Positions 52,919 to 62,321 of a DNA stretch of 64,000 bases are shown piece after piece. The stretch is from an uncultured Draconibacterium sp. (lineage in GTDB: Bacteria; Bacteroidota; Bacteroidia; Bacteroidales; Prolixibacteraceae). Both the position numbers and the translations under genes were made by a program. Position 1 is the stretch's first letter; each line of letters opens with the position of its first letter. Below the pieces are notes generated by a model. It was not told where the DNA came from. It did no database searches and was given only the letters and a program-made list of their open reading frames with translations. The stretch covers positions 2,823,001 to 2,887,000 of the forward strand of contig NZ_OY781464.1 of assembly GCF_963676735.1 (NCBI RefSeq). The letters run 5' to 3'.

Positions 52919-53496
52919 GTTAACCAGACTGTATTAATTAGAGTATAGAGTTTGTAAAATTCAGATGCTAAAATTAAGTAAAACTCAAAGCGCGGCCACT
53001 TTTGTAATTGCTTCTTGCTAACAAAACAGTGTTAGTTTCAGTCAAAACTTTTTAAAATTTAATCAACCTACTTCTTAATCAGATAACTCTATTTGTGTAC
53101 AGCAAATACAATAACACACCACTTTTTAAAATCAAAACTTACTATTGCTGTTGATAACAACACTGTTCCTTTTTTAAAAATCAAAGTAGAAATGAGTTTT
53201 TTTAAAAAAAAGCTTATACATCAGGATTTATTCTAATTATGGACTTAAAATTTTTTAACAATTTTAAAGCCTTTTTATATTTGCAATCGTTTAATTTCGT
53301 GCTTTCGAAAAATTAGACGATTGGTTTTTTAGAAACAAGCCTTTTTAACGACAGGCAAGTAACAAGATTTCATTCGGGTTATACTTTATTCGGACACAGA
53401 AAACCTCTCACGTCTTGGGTCTTCAGGCTTCCGGGTACTATAACAACCAATGAAACAGATAACAGCATTGAAAGATTAAAATTATAAGAAATACAG
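52919..53496. other. Intergenic region before the bat operon
   Basis: 578 AT-rich bases between a minus-strand gene and moxR. I see one good -7 box at 53276 and no ORF over about 25 codons that looks real. If that box is used, the bat transcript has a leader of about 210 bases. Confidence 0.5.
53276..53283 (+). promoter_or_regulatory. Candidate -7 box of the bat operon
   Basis: TATATTTG, the same octamer as the tRNA promoters. A TTAAC lies 16 bases upstream of it (53255-53259). Confidence 0.55.
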
Positions 53497-54498
53497 ATGG
53501 AAATGAATCAAGCAGTTGATATTAAAGAATTAAACGAAAGAATTCAGAAAGAGAGTTCGTTCGTTGATATGATTTCGATGGAAATGAACAAGGTAATTGT
53601 TGGGCAAAAACACCTGGTTGAAAGTTTGCTGATAGGCTTACTTTCCAATGGCCACATTCTTTTAGAAGGTGTTCCGGGGCTGGCAAAAACACTGGCCATT
53701 AAATCCTTGTCGCAAACCATTAGTGCCAGGTTTTCGCGTATTCAGTTCACACCTGATTTGCTTCCTGCCGATGTTTTAGGAACCATGATTTACAGCCAGA
53801 AGAAAGAAGAATTCAGCATTAAAAAGGGACCAATATTTGCCAATTTTGTACTGGCCGACGAGATTAACCGTGCTCCGGCAAAAGTGCAATCGGCCCTGCT
53901 TGAAGCCATGCAGGAACGCCAGATAACTATTGGCGACGAAACATTTAAGCTCGACGAACCATTCCTGGTTATGGCCACTCAAAACCCCATTGAACAGGAA
54001 GGTACCTATCCGCTGCCCGAAGCACAGGTTGACCGTTTTATGCTTAAAGTTGTTATCAACTACCCGAAAAAAGAGGAGGAACGCCAGATTATCAATCAAA
54101 ACCTGCTGGCTCAGTTCCCTGAAACAACTACAATACTTTCGCCGGAAGATATTATAAAAGCACGCAATGTGGTAAAAGATGTGTATATGGATGAAAAAAT
54201 TCAGAAGTACATTGTTGACATTGTTTTTGCCACCCGTGAACCTGCCGAATACAAGCTCGAGAAATATGCCGACATGATAGCTTACGGAGCCTCGCCAAGG
54301 GCCGGAATTAGTCTGGCGCAAGCGGCTAAAGCCTTTGCCTTTATTAAACGTCGCGGATATGTTATTCCGGAGGATGTACGTGCTGTTTGCCCCGATGTAT
54401 TGCGCCACCGTATTGGCTTGAGTTATGAAGCTGAAGCAAATAACATTACCCAGGAAGATATAATTACCGATATTTTAAACGAAGTAGAGGTACCATAA
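53497..54498 (+). CDS. MoxR-family AAA ATPase
   Basis: This 333-aa AAA ATPase is of the MoxR/RavA type. Walker A is GVPGLAKT (58-65), Walker B FVLADEINRAPAKVQSALLEAMQE, sensor 1 VMATQNPIEQEGTYPLPEAQVDRFM, and sensor 2 is in YGASPRAGISLAQAAKAF. Such ATPases act with VWA proteins as chaperones or metal-inserting machines. It is the first gene of the bat operon. The ATG at 53497 is the likely start. Confidence 0.95.
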   Translation: MEMNQAVDIKELNERIQKESSFVDMISMEMNKVIVGQKHLVESLLIGLLSNGHILLEGVPGLAKTLAIKSLSQTISARFSRIQFTPDLLPADVLGTMIYSQKKEEFSIKKGPIFANFVLADEINRAPAKVQSALLEAMQERQITIGDETFKLDEPFLVMATQNPIEQEGTYPLPEAQVDRFMLKVVINYPKKEEERQIINQNLLAQFPETTTILSPEDIIKARNVVKDVYMDEKIQKYIVDIVFATREPAEYKLEKYADMIAYGASPRAGISLAQAAKAFAFIKRRGYVIPEDVRAVCPDVLRHRIGLSYEAEANNITQEDIITDILNEVEVP

Positions 54499-54619
54499 TC
54501 AGCGAGTCAGAAATTAGTTAAAACGAATTACAGTTGCCAGCCAGGTATTGCCGATTTAAAAATTAGGCAAAACATACGGATGGCACTGAAATTTAAACGC
54601 TGAATATTAAACAATCCGG

Positions 54620-55498
54620 ATGGAAACAAGAGATTTATTAAAAAAAGTAAGGAAGATTGAGATAAAAACACGTGGTTTATCGCGCAATATTTTTGCGGGT
54701 GAATACCACAGTGCTTTTAAGGGACGAGGTATGGCATTTTCTGAAGTGCGCGAATACCAGTTTGGCGACGATATCAGGAACATTGATTGGAATGTTACCG
54801 CACGATACAGTCATCCTTATGTTAAAATATTTGAAGAAGAACGAGAACTTACCGTTATGCTGCTTATCGATGTGAGTGGCTCGCGCGAGTTTGGCTCCTT
54901 CGAAAAACTCAAAAAAAATGTGATCACCGAACTGTCTGCAATTCTCTCGTTTTCTGCCATTCAAAACAACGATAAAATCGGGGTAATCTTTTTTTCCGAT
55001 AAAATCGAAAAATTTATTCCACCGAAAAAAGGAAAAAGCCACATTCTGCGTATTATTCGCGAATTAATCGACTTCCACCCGGAAAGCAACGGAACCAATA
55101 TTACCGAAGCAGTACGCTACCTTACCAATGCCATAAAAAAACGTTGTACAGCCTTTGTAATTTCCGACTTTATGGACGACAACAAGGAGCTGGAAATGGC
55201 CCTATCTATAGCCAATAACAAACACGACATGGTAGCTCTAAACATATACGACGAGCGAGAAACAGAGCTTCCCGCTATTGGGATGATAAAACTAAAAGAT
55301 GCCGAACGTGGAAATTATGTATGGGTAGACAGCAGCTCGCGAAAAACACGAAAACTTTATGCCGACTGGTGGATTAAACACACAGGAAAGCTGGATGTAA
55401 TGTTTAAGAAAAGTGGAGTTGATTATGTATCGATTAACACCAACGAAGACTATGTAAAATCATTAATGACCTTGTTCAGGAAACGGGCATTAAAATAG
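54620..55498 (+). CDS. DUF58 protein of the bat operon
   Basis: This 292-aa protein has the DUF58 block (GEYHSAFKGRGMAFSEVREYQFGDDIRNIDWNVTARYSHPYVKIFEEERELTVMLLIDVSGS). The VWA-like fold follows, with the DVSGS metal site near residue 90. It contains no membrane segment. It is always encoded beside moxR and the VWA proteins BatA and BatB and is presumed to be a partner of the ATPase. The gap to moxR is 121 bases; the gap to the next gene is only six. Confidence 0.93.
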   Translation: METRDLLKKVRKIEIKTRGLSRNIFAGEYHSAFKGRGMAFSEVREYQFGDDIRNIDWNVTARYSHPYVKIFEEERELTVMLLIDVSGSREFGSFEKLKKNVITELSAILSFSAIQNNDKIGVIFFSDKIEKFIPPKKGKSHILRIIRELIDFHPESNGTNITEAVRYLTNAIKKRCTAFVISDFMDDNKELEMALSIANNKHDMVALNIYDERETELPAIGMIKLKDAERGNYVWVDSSSRKTRKLYADWWIKHTGKLDVMFKKSGVDYVSINTNEDYVKSLMTLFRKRALK

Positions 55499-55504
55499 AT
55501 TGAA

Positions 55505-56512
55505 ATGAAATTGAAATTAAAAATATTATTTGTTTTTACCCTGTTTTTGTTTGCCACGAACGTGCAGGCGCAGCGCATAAAAGCTGAAGCCAGGCTCGAT
55601 TCTGCAAACATTCTTATTGGCGACCAGGTAAAATTATTTATCGAGGTAGACCACCCCAAAGATGTGAACGTACAGTTTCCGGTGGTTCCCGATACAATTG
55701 TTGATTTAATTGAAGTAATTAGTCGCTCGGGAGTTGACACTTTTGAACTGGACGATGAAAAATTCATTAAACAAATTCAGTCGTACACCATAACCAGCTT
55801 CGACAGCGGCAGTTACCGAATTCCCCCCTACTGGTTTAAAATAGACCTTAACGGCACTATCGATTCCATACCAAGCAACGGCGTTACGCTTAATGTTTAC
55901 ACCATGGAAATTGATACCACCAAAGGCCCAACCGATATAAAAATGCCTTATGGTGCACCTTTAACATTAAAAGAAGTTACACCCTACATACTGGGGGTTA
56001 TTCTTATTGGGGCTATTATTTTCTTCCTGCTCTATTCGATAAAACGGAAGAAAAATAATAAACCAATATTTGCACGGCCGGTTAAGCCCAAAGAGCCGGC
56101 ACATATTGTTGCCCTGCGCGAACTCGACCGGATAAAAGCGGAAAAAATATGGCAAAAGGGCAAAACAAAACAATATTACAGCGAACTTACTGATACACTT
56201 CGCGAGTACATCGAAGACCGGTTTGGCATTAGGGCCCTTGAACAAACCTCCGATGAAACGATTGAAAGTTTCCGTGTGCAAAAAGGATTGGTTAGCGACA
56301 AAAACTTTGGCAACCTAACCCAGCTGTTGCAACTGGCCGACCTGGTTAAATTTGCCAAATTCCAGCCACTACCCGACGACGACAATGTTTCGTTAATGAA
56401 TGCCTACTTTTTTGTTAACGACACCAAAAAGGAAGAGCAGAAGAAAGTGGAGGCCAAAGGGAAAGACAATTCGGAGAATGATGAGAATATTGAAGAAGTT
56501 GAGATAAAATAG
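55505..56512 (+). CDS. BatD-related membrane protein of the bat operon
   Basis: This 335-aa protein has signal peptide MKLKLKILFVFTLFLFATNVQAQ, an outer immunoglobulin-like domain (residues ~25-150) and a membrane helix near 160-180 (VTPYILGVILIGAIIFFLLYSI). A cytosolic helical domain follows (YYSELTDTLREYIEDRFGIRALEQTSDETIESF), like the C-terminal part of BatD. It ends in an acidic, charged tail. It occupies the place between the DUF58 gene and batA, as in other Bacteroidota bat operons. Confidence 0.82.
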   Translation: MKLKLKILFVFTLFLFATNVQAQRIKAEARLDSANILIGDQVKLFIEVDHPKDVNVQFPVVPDTIVDLIEVISRSGVDTFELDDEKFIKQIQSYTITSFDSGSYRIPPYWFKIDLNGTIDSIPSNGVTLNVYTMEIDTTKGPTDIKMPYGAPLTLKEVTPYILGVILIGAIIFFLLYSIKRKKNNKPIFARPVKPKEPAHIVALRELDRIKAEKIWQKGKTKQYYSELTDTLREYIEDRFGIRALEQTSDETIESFRVQKGLVSDKNFGNLTQLLQLADLVKFAKFQPLPDDDNVSLMNAYFFVNDTKKEEQKKVEAKGKDNSENDENIEEVEIK

Positions 56513-56518
56513 AGAAAG

Positions 56519-57514
56519 ATGTTTGAAGGATTAACATTTAAAAACCCTGAACTGTTCCATATTTTATGGGTGCTTATACCCATGGTGGCATGGTATTTTT
56601 TCAGGCAGAAAAGATTTACCGCAAGCATCCAGGTTTCATCCACTGCTTCGGTATTAAAGGCCCCAAAAACTATCAGGCACTACTTACGCCATTTGGTATT
56701 TATCTGCCTGTTAATAGCCATTACATTTTTTGTAGTGGTGTTGGCGCGTCCGCAGTCGTCGAAAAACTGGGAAAAAAGCGAAACCGAAGGAATTGACATT
56801 GTTATTGCCCTTGATATCTCCAGCTCGATGCTGGCACAGGATTTTCAGCCCAACCGGCTGGAAGCAGCTAAAAATGTGGCAATGGAATTTATTTCGGGAC
56901 GCGAATACGACCGCATGGGACTGGTAGTTTTCGCCGGCGAGGCATTTACGCAGTGCCCGCTAACCACCGACCGTGCTGTATTGTTAAACCTGTTTAAAGA
57001 TATTGAAAGCGGCATGATCGAAGATGGAACGGCTATTGGTAACGGGCTGGCCACATCGGTTGCCCGCTTAAAAGACAGCGAAGCTATTAGCCGGGTGGTA
57101 ATTTTACTCACCGATGGCGAAAATAACCGAGGCGAAGTAGCCCCGGTTACTGCAGCCGAAATTGCTAAAACATTTGGAATAAGAGTTTACACCGTGGGAG
57201 TGGGAAGCATCGGAACTGCCCCATACCCGGTTCAAACACAGTTTGGCGTGCAGCTGCGCGATATGCCCGTTAAAATTGATGAAGAAACACTGCAGGAGAT
57301 TTCATCGTTAACAGATGGAAAATATTTCAGGGCAACCAGCAACACCAAGCTCGAAGAGATTTATAAAGAAATAGACGCTTTGGAAAAATCAAAAATAGAA
57401 GTGCGCGAGTTTAGCCGTAAATCGGAAGAATTTATGCCATTTGCCTTGATAGGGGCACTGTTTTTGATAATAAGTTTGTTTCTGCGATTAACAATTTTTA
57501 GAAGTATCCCATAA
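56519..57514 (+). CDS. batA: BatA, VWA-domain membrane protein
   Basis: This 331-aa protein has two N-terminal membrane segments (FHILWVLIPMVAWYFF; FICLLIAITFFVVVLA), then a von Willebrand A domain with an intact metal site DISSSML (DxSxS), a conserved Thr (TDRAVLLNLF) and TDGENNRGEV. A third helix closes it (FALIGALFLIISLFLRLTI). The bat genes were linked to oxygen tolerance in Bacteroides (family knowledge). It shares the layout of BatB, from which it probably arose by duplication. Confidence 0.95.
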   Translation: MFEGLTFKNPELFHILWVLIPMVAWYFFRQKRFTASIQVSSTASVLKAPKTIRHYLRHLVFICLLIAITFFVVVLARPQSSKNWEKSETEGIDIVIALDISSSMLAQDFQPNRLEAAKNVAMEFISGREYDRMGLVVFAGEAFTQCPLTTDRAVLLNLFKDIESGMIEDGTAIGNGLATSVARLKDSEAISRVVILLTDGENNRGEVAPVTAAEIAKTFGIRVYTVGVGSIGTAPYPVQTQFGVQLRDMPVKIDEETLQEISSLTDGKYFRATSNTKLEEIYKEIDALEKSKIEVREFSRKSEEFMPFALIGALFLIISLFLRLTIFRSIP

Positions 57515-57527
57515 GAATGGAGTGAGT

Positions 57528-58559
57528 ATGGAAATGTTTAGGTTTGGAAATATCGAATATTTATGGGGGTTGCTAATAATTCCACTGTTTGCACTGTTTT
57601 TTGCATGGTCGCGTATTGCGCGAAAACGGGCACTTAAAAAGTTTGGGCAGCAAGAAATCCTGCAACAGTTAATGCCCTACAGTTCAAGCAACAGGCCAGT
57701 TGTTAAATTTATTATTCTGATGCTGGCTTTGGCGTTTTTTATTGTTGGAATTGCACGTCCGCAATTTGGTTCGAAGTTAAAAACAGAAAAACGCGAAGGG
57801 GTGGAATTAATGATTGCCCTTGATGTTTCGAACAGTATGATGGCCGAAGATATTCAACCCAACAGGCTGGAGCGTGCCAAAAGAGCCATTTCGCGATTGG
57901 TTGACCGCTTAAAAGATGACAAAATTGGTTTGATTGTTTTTGCCGGCGACGCCTACACGCAGCTACCTATTACCAGCGACTATAACTCAGCCAAGCTTTT
58001 TTTAAACTCGGTAAACACCCAGATAGTGCCTAAACAAGGTACAGCCATTGGAGCAGCTATTGAATTGGCGCGTCGATCGTTTACGCCAAACGGCGAAGCC
58101 AATAAGGCCATTGTAATTATTACCGACGGAGAAAACCACGAAGACGATGCTTTGGCATCGGCACAGGCTGCCTTGGATGAAGGTGCCATTGTGCACACCA
58201 TTGGAATGGGCCTGCCATCGGGCTCGCCAATACCCGTTTTCAGAAACGGCCAAACCGATTACCTGAAAGACAGGGACGGCAATGTTGTTGTTACCAAGCT
58301 AAACGAACAGATGCTGGAACAAATTGCAGCAGCCGGCGGTGGTATTTATGTGCGGGCAAACAATGCCCAGGTGGGGCTAAATGCCTTGTTCGACGAAATA
58401 AACAAAATGGAAAAACAAGAAATGGAAACACGTAGCTACTCCGAGTACGACGATCAGTTTCAGTATTTCTTTGCGCTGGGGTTGTTTTTATTGTTGCTTG
58501 AATTTGTAATTCTTGAACGTAAAAACAAGTATTTGAAACATATTAAGTTGTTTGGATAA
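57528..58559 (+). CDS. batB: BatB, VWA-domain membrane protein
   Basis: This 343-aa paralogue of BatA has the same arrangement: two N-terminal helices, a VWA domain with DVSNSMM, a conserved TSDYNSAK and TDGENHEDD, and a C-terminal helix (FFALGLFLLLLEFVILE). The ATG at 57528 is preferred; a GTG two codons upstream is possible. BatA and BatB are thought to form a heteromeric complex in the inner membrane. Confidence 0.95.
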   Translation: MEMFRFGNIEYLWGLLIIPLFALFFAWSRIARKRALKKFGQQEILQQLMPYSSSNRPVVKFIILMLALAFFIVGIARPQFGSKLKTEKREGVELMIALDVSNSMMAEDIQPNRLERAKRAISRLVDRLKDDKIGLIVFAGDAYTQLPITSDYNSAKLFLNSVNTQIVPKQGTAIGAAIELARRSFTPNGEANKAIVIITDGENHEDDALASAQAALDEGAIVHTIGMGLPSGSPIPVFRNGQTDYLKDRDGNVVVTKLNEQMLEQIAAAGGGIYVRANNAQVGLNALFDEINKMEKQEMETRSYSEYDDQFQYFFALGLFLLLLEFVILERKNKYLKHIKLFG

Positions 58560-58630
58560 AAAAAGGAGAGCCGGAAGCCGGCAAACAGAAGAGCAAAACA
58601 ACCAATTACGAGTAAAAAAGTACAGGTACA

Positions 58631-59464
58631 ATGAGAAAAATATATTTCATACTATTTCTGCTAACAATTTCAGGAATTGTTTTCGGACAAAACGAACGAA
58701 AGCATGTACGCAGTGGAAACAAACTTTTTATGGAAGCCGTGCGCGATACCATGCGTATTGATTCGGTAAAATTCAGTAATGCAGAAACCGAATACCGCAA
58801 AGCACTGGAAAAAAGACCTGAGGACTTAAAATGGAATTACAACCTGGCCGATGCCTTGTATAAACAACAAAAATTTGAAGACGCGGAAGGAAAATTCTCG
58901 GAACTGGCCGAAAAAATGGAAGATCCGCTGGAACGGGCACGGGCAAACCACAACCTGGGTAACACACAGTTAATGCAGGAAAAACTCGACGAAAGTATTG
59001 AATCCTACAAAAAAGCCTTGCGTGAAAACCCTGAAGACATTGAAACCAAATACAACCTGGCCTATGCACAAATGCTGAAAAAGAAACAAGAACAGCAACA
59101 ACAAAACCAGGATCAAAACAAGGATCAGAATAAAGACCAGAATAAGGACCAGGATCAAGATCAAGATCAAAACGATCAGAATAAAGATAACCAGGACCAA
59201 AACAAAGACCAGAACAAGGATCAAAATAAGGATCAGCAAGACCAGAACAAAAACCAGGATAAACAAAATCAGGATCAAAACAAAAATAAAGACCAAAATA
59301 AAGACCAGCAGCAACAACAGCAACCACAGCAAAATAAAATATCCAAACAAGATGCCGAGCAGTTGTTACAGGCTTTGCAAAACGACGAACGCGATATTCA
59401 GGACAAAGTAAAAAAAGCCAAGGCAGCAAAAGCCAAACGTTCGCGATCGGAAAAAGAATGGTAG
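58631..59464 (+). CDS. batC: BatC, TPR protein with Gln/Asn/Asp/Lys-rich linker
   Basis: This 277-aa protein starts with a signal peptide (MRKIYFILFLLTISGIVFG), followed by TPR motifs at ~30-150 (KWNYNLADALYKQQKFEDAEGKFSELAEK; YKKALRENPEDIETKYNLAYAQMLKKKQ). A strongly repetitive stretch of about 83 residues is built from QDQNK and NKDQ units. It ends with a short basic KISKQDAEQLLQALQNDERDIQDKVKKAK segment. TPRs imply protein-protein contact with BatA, BatB and BatD in the periplasm. Confidence 0.93.
   Translation: MRKIYFILFLLTISGIVFGQNERKHVRSGNKLFMEAVRDTMRIDSVKFSNAETEYRKALEKRPEDLKWNYNLADALYKQQKFEDAEGKFSELAEKMEDPLERARANHNLGNTQLMQEKLDESIESYKKALRENPEDIETKYNLAYAQMLKKKQEQQQQNQDQNKDQNKDQNKDQDQDQDQNDQNKDNQDQNKDQNKDQNKDQQDQNKNQDKQNQDQNKNKDQNKDQQQQQQPQQNKISKQDAEQLLQALQNDERDIQDKVKKAKAAKAKRSRSEKEW
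59087..59334 (+). repeat. Low-complexity repeat in batC
   Basis: Imperfect 9-12-base units of the type CARGAYCARAAY encode QDQNKDQNK-like repeats. The minus strand gives long spurious open frames here. Confidence 0.85.
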
Positions 59465-59559
59465 CTAAACAGGATGATATTTAATTTAAGGATTGTTGAT
59501 TAACAGAATACGGACAGAAGCAATTAAACAAAAACAATAATTTTGTAGGCTTTGAAAGG

Positions 59560-61383
59560 ATGATGAAAAAACTGATAACATATATATTTTTTGTTTGTGT
59601 GGCGATAGCTGCCCGGGCTGAACAAACCCGCTTTACCATGTCGGCGCCCAATGCGGTTGAAATGGGCCAGCAATTCCGATTAAGTTTTCAGCTTAACGAC
59701 CGCGGAAGCAACCTGCAACTTCCGCCCGGATTGAGCGACAATTTCCAGATTCTGATGGGGCCAAGCACCGGCCAATCAACCAGTATACAAACTATTAACG
59801 GTAAAACCACCACCGAAATTACCTACTCGTACACCTATATCCTTCGTGCCAGGGCCGAAGGTAAATTCGAAATCAGACCGGCCTCTGTGGAAGTAAACGG
59901 AAAGGTATTCGAATCAAATTCGCTAACTATTCAGGTGGTAAAAGCACAAGCTTCAAGTCCGGCACAAAGTGGAAGCCCCCAAACACAGCAAGGCACAACA
60001 GAAAGTATTGACCTGGACAAAGACAACCTTTTTGTACGTGTTGATTTGAGTAAGCGTAATGTTTATCGGGGCGAGCAAATTATTGCCACAGTTAAATTGT
60101 ATGTCAACCCCAACGTACCCATACATGGTTTTGATGATGTAAACCTGCCTACTTACGAAGGTTTTTATACCCAGGACATTGAAATTCCGCAACAAATTAA
60201 TTTTACCCGCGAAGTATATAACGATAAAATTTACCAGGTTGGAATTCTGAAAAAAACCATCCTGTTCCCGCAACAAAACGGACGTTTAACTATTGAGCCT
60301 TTTAGCATGGCGCTGTTGGTACGCCAACGGGTAAAAGCCCGAAGCTTTTTTGATGATTTTTTTGATAACTACCGTACAGTTAAAGCCCGCGTAACCAGCG
60401 ATGCAGTTGCCGTTAATGTTAAAGACCTGCCAACAGCACCAGCTCATTTTATGGGTGGTGTGGGGAACTTCCAGTTAAGCTCAGAAATAAGTAGTACCAA
60501 TGTTTCAACCAACGATGCGGTAACCCTAAAAGTTAGAATCTCGGGTAACGGCAACATTCGTCTTGTTCGTTCGCCAAAGCTTGAACTACCAAGCGATTTT
60601 GAAGTGTACGACCCGCGAACAACCGATAATGTTTCTGCAACAAACAATGGTGCTACCGGCACAAAAACCATCGAATACTTATTTCAACCACGTTTCGAGG
60701 GCGACTACACTATTCCTCCAATCCGTTTTGCCTATTTTAACCCGGCAACCGGAAAATACGTTACCAAGGCCACCGACTCTTATACCCTGCATGTTGAAAA
60801 AGGCACCGAAGAGCAAAATACAACCGTGGTTAGTTCGCTACGAAAAGAAGATCTTCAGCTCATCGGACAAGATATCCGCTATATTAAATCAGGCAAAGCG
60901 ATGTTGCAGGTAAAAGGATATACTTTTTACGGAAGCACCATCTTTTATTTAATCTATCTGATTAGTGCCGTTCTTTTTGTTGTGCTGTATTTCGTTTACC
61001 GTAAAAAGGCCCGCGAGAACGCGAACATTGCATTGGTGCGAAACAAAAAAGCCAACCGCGTAGCAACAAAACGTCTAAAAGCGGCTGCCACATTCATGAA
61101 ACAGAATAATAATGAAGCATTTCACGATGCCATATTAAAAGCTTTCTGGGGGTACTTAAGCGATAAACTCAGCATACCTATTGCCGACCTTAACCGCGAA
61201 AATGCCGTATCAAAACTAAAAGACAAAAATGTTTCGGACGAAGTGATACAAGATTTTGAAGAAGTGGTAGAACAATGCGAATTTGCACGTTATGCCCCGG
61301 TTGGAGGAGCCGAAGCACGACACGATTTGTATAAGAAGGCCGAAACCACCATGAGCCGTTTTGAAAAACAAATTAAACGCTAG
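59560..61383 (+). CDS. batD: BatD, membrane-anchored immunoglobulin-like protein
   Basis: This 607-aa protein has signal peptide LITYIFFVCVAIAARA, a large extracytoplasmic part built of beta-sandwich domains (FTMSAPNAVEMGQQFRLSFQL at the start; DKDNLFVRVDLSKRNVYRGEQIIATVKLYV in the middle), a membrane helix near 465-485 (IFYLIYLISAVLFVVLYFVY) and a helical tail (AFHDAILKAFWGYLSDKLSIPIADLNRENAV). The family is named for oxygen tolerance. The start may be either of two adjacent Met codons. Confidence 0.94.
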   Translation: MMKKLITYIFFVCVAIAARAEQTRFTMSAPNAVEMGQQFRLSFQLNDRGSNLQLPPGLSDNFQILMGPSTGQSTSIQTINGKTTTEITYSYTYILRARAEGKFEIRPASVEVNGKVFESNSLTIQVVKAQASSPAQSGSPQTQQGTTESIDLDKDNLFVRVDLSKRNVYRGEQIIATVKLYVNPNVPIHGFDDVNLPTYEGFYTQDIEIPQQINFTREVYNDKIYQVGILKKTILFPQQNGRLTIEPFSMALLVRQRVKARSFFDDFFDNYRTVKARVTSDAVAVNVKDLPTAPAHFMGGVGNFQLSSEISSTNVSTNDAVTLKVRISGNGNIRLVRSPKLELPSDFEVYDPRTTDNVSATNNGATGTKTIEYLFQPRFEGDYTIPPIRFAYFNPATGKYVTKATDSYTLHVEKGTEEQNTTVVSSLRKEDLQLIGQDIRYIKSGKAMLQVKGYTFYGSTIFYLIYLISAVLFVVLYFVYRKKARENANIALVRNKKANRVATKRLKAAATFMKQNNNEAFHDAILKAFWGYLSDKLSIPIADLNRENAVSKLKDKNVSDEVIQDFEEVVEQCEFARYAPVGGAEARHDLYKKAETTMSRFEKQIKR

Positions 61384-61389
61384 AAAACA

Positions 61390-62145
61390 ATGAAAAAAAT
61401 TATAATATTTCTGATAATTATAGTTCCAGTTTTTGTTTTCGCACAGGAAACAAACGAGCAACTTTGGGAAAAAGCCAATGCATTTTACACCACCGAAGAA
61501 TATCAGCAAGCCGTTTCATCATACGAGCAGATACTGGCCACCGGTGAAGAATCAGCTAAATTATATTTTAACCTCGGAAATGCCTATTTTAAAACCGGCG
61601 ACATAAACAACGCCATATTAAATTACGAACGGGCAAAGGTACTGGCTCCGCACGACGAAGATGTGGCTTTTAACCTCCAAATTGCCAACCAATACGTTGT
61701 AACTAAGGTTGAAGAGCTTCCAAAACCATTTTTTTTGCGTTGGAAAGAATCGGTAATAAATAAATACCCAACCGACACCTGGGCCTTTATAAGCATTGTA
61801 TCTTTTGTGCTGTTTTTATTGCTTTTGGGCGCCTTTCTATTTAGTAAACGGGTTGCTTTAAAACGCATCTCCTTCTGGATTGGTATTTTTTCTGTTCTGC
61901 TGTCAGGCTTTGCCTTTTCGCATGCCGCACAACAAAAAAACAAAATAAACAAGCGCAACCATGCCATTGTATTTTGCCCAAGGGTAACAGTAAAAAGTTC
62001 GCCCAGCGAAACCGGAACCGATTTATTCCTGATTTACGAAGGACTGAAGCTGGAAGTAACTGACCAGCTGAATAGCTGGACGGAAATAAAATTGGCCGAT
62101 GGGAACCAGGGCTGGCTTCCTGACTCTTGTATTGTACGGATTTAA
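61390..62145 (+). CDS. batE: BatE, TPR and SH3-like protein
   Basis: This 251-aa protein has a signal peptide (KIIIFLIIIVPVFVFAQ), two TPR motifs (EEYQQAVSSYEQILATGEESAKLYFNLGNAYFKTGDINNAILNYERAKVL), two membrane helices (TWAFISIVSFVLFLLLLGAFLF and ISFWIGIFSVLLSGFAF) and a C-terminal SH3 domain (VKSSPSETGTDLFLIYEGLKLEVTDQLNSWTEIKLADGNQGWLP). It is the last bat gene. The operon ends before a ~175-base gap to crtB. Confidence 0.92.
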   Translation: MKKIIIFLIIIVPVFVFAQETNEQLWEKANAFYTTEEYQQAVSSYEQILATGEESAKLYFNLGNAYFKTGDINNAILNYERAKVLAPHDEDVAFNLQIANQYVVTKVEELPKPFFLRWKESVINKYPTDTWAFISIVSFVLFLLLLGAFLFSKRVALKRISFWIGIFSVLLSGFAFSHAAQQKNKINKRNHAIVFCPRVTVKSSPSETGTDLFLIYEGLKLEVTDQLNSWTEIKLADGNQGWLPDSCIVRI

Positions 62146-62321
62146 AACGCTCAAAACCTATTTTAAGTCCAAAAGACAGGATTTTTTTCTTTAACAAAAG
62201 CGGTAAGCCTCTGTTTTACAGCAGCGAGACAGGCTCTGGTAAATCCGGTTTCATTTTTCAACTTTTCGGATTGGATAAATATTGTTATATTAACAACATT
62301 AAACACTTAACCGTTTAATGT

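Noticed and set aside
53776..54408. 210-codon minus-strand ORF opposite moxR
   Set aside because: Antisense shadow of a highly conserved gene; no start signal and no family resemblance.
58773..59429. Long minus-strand ORFs (218 and 126 codons) opposite batC
   Set aside because: They are products of the low-complexity repeat in batC; the predicted proteins are repetitive hydrophobic strings.
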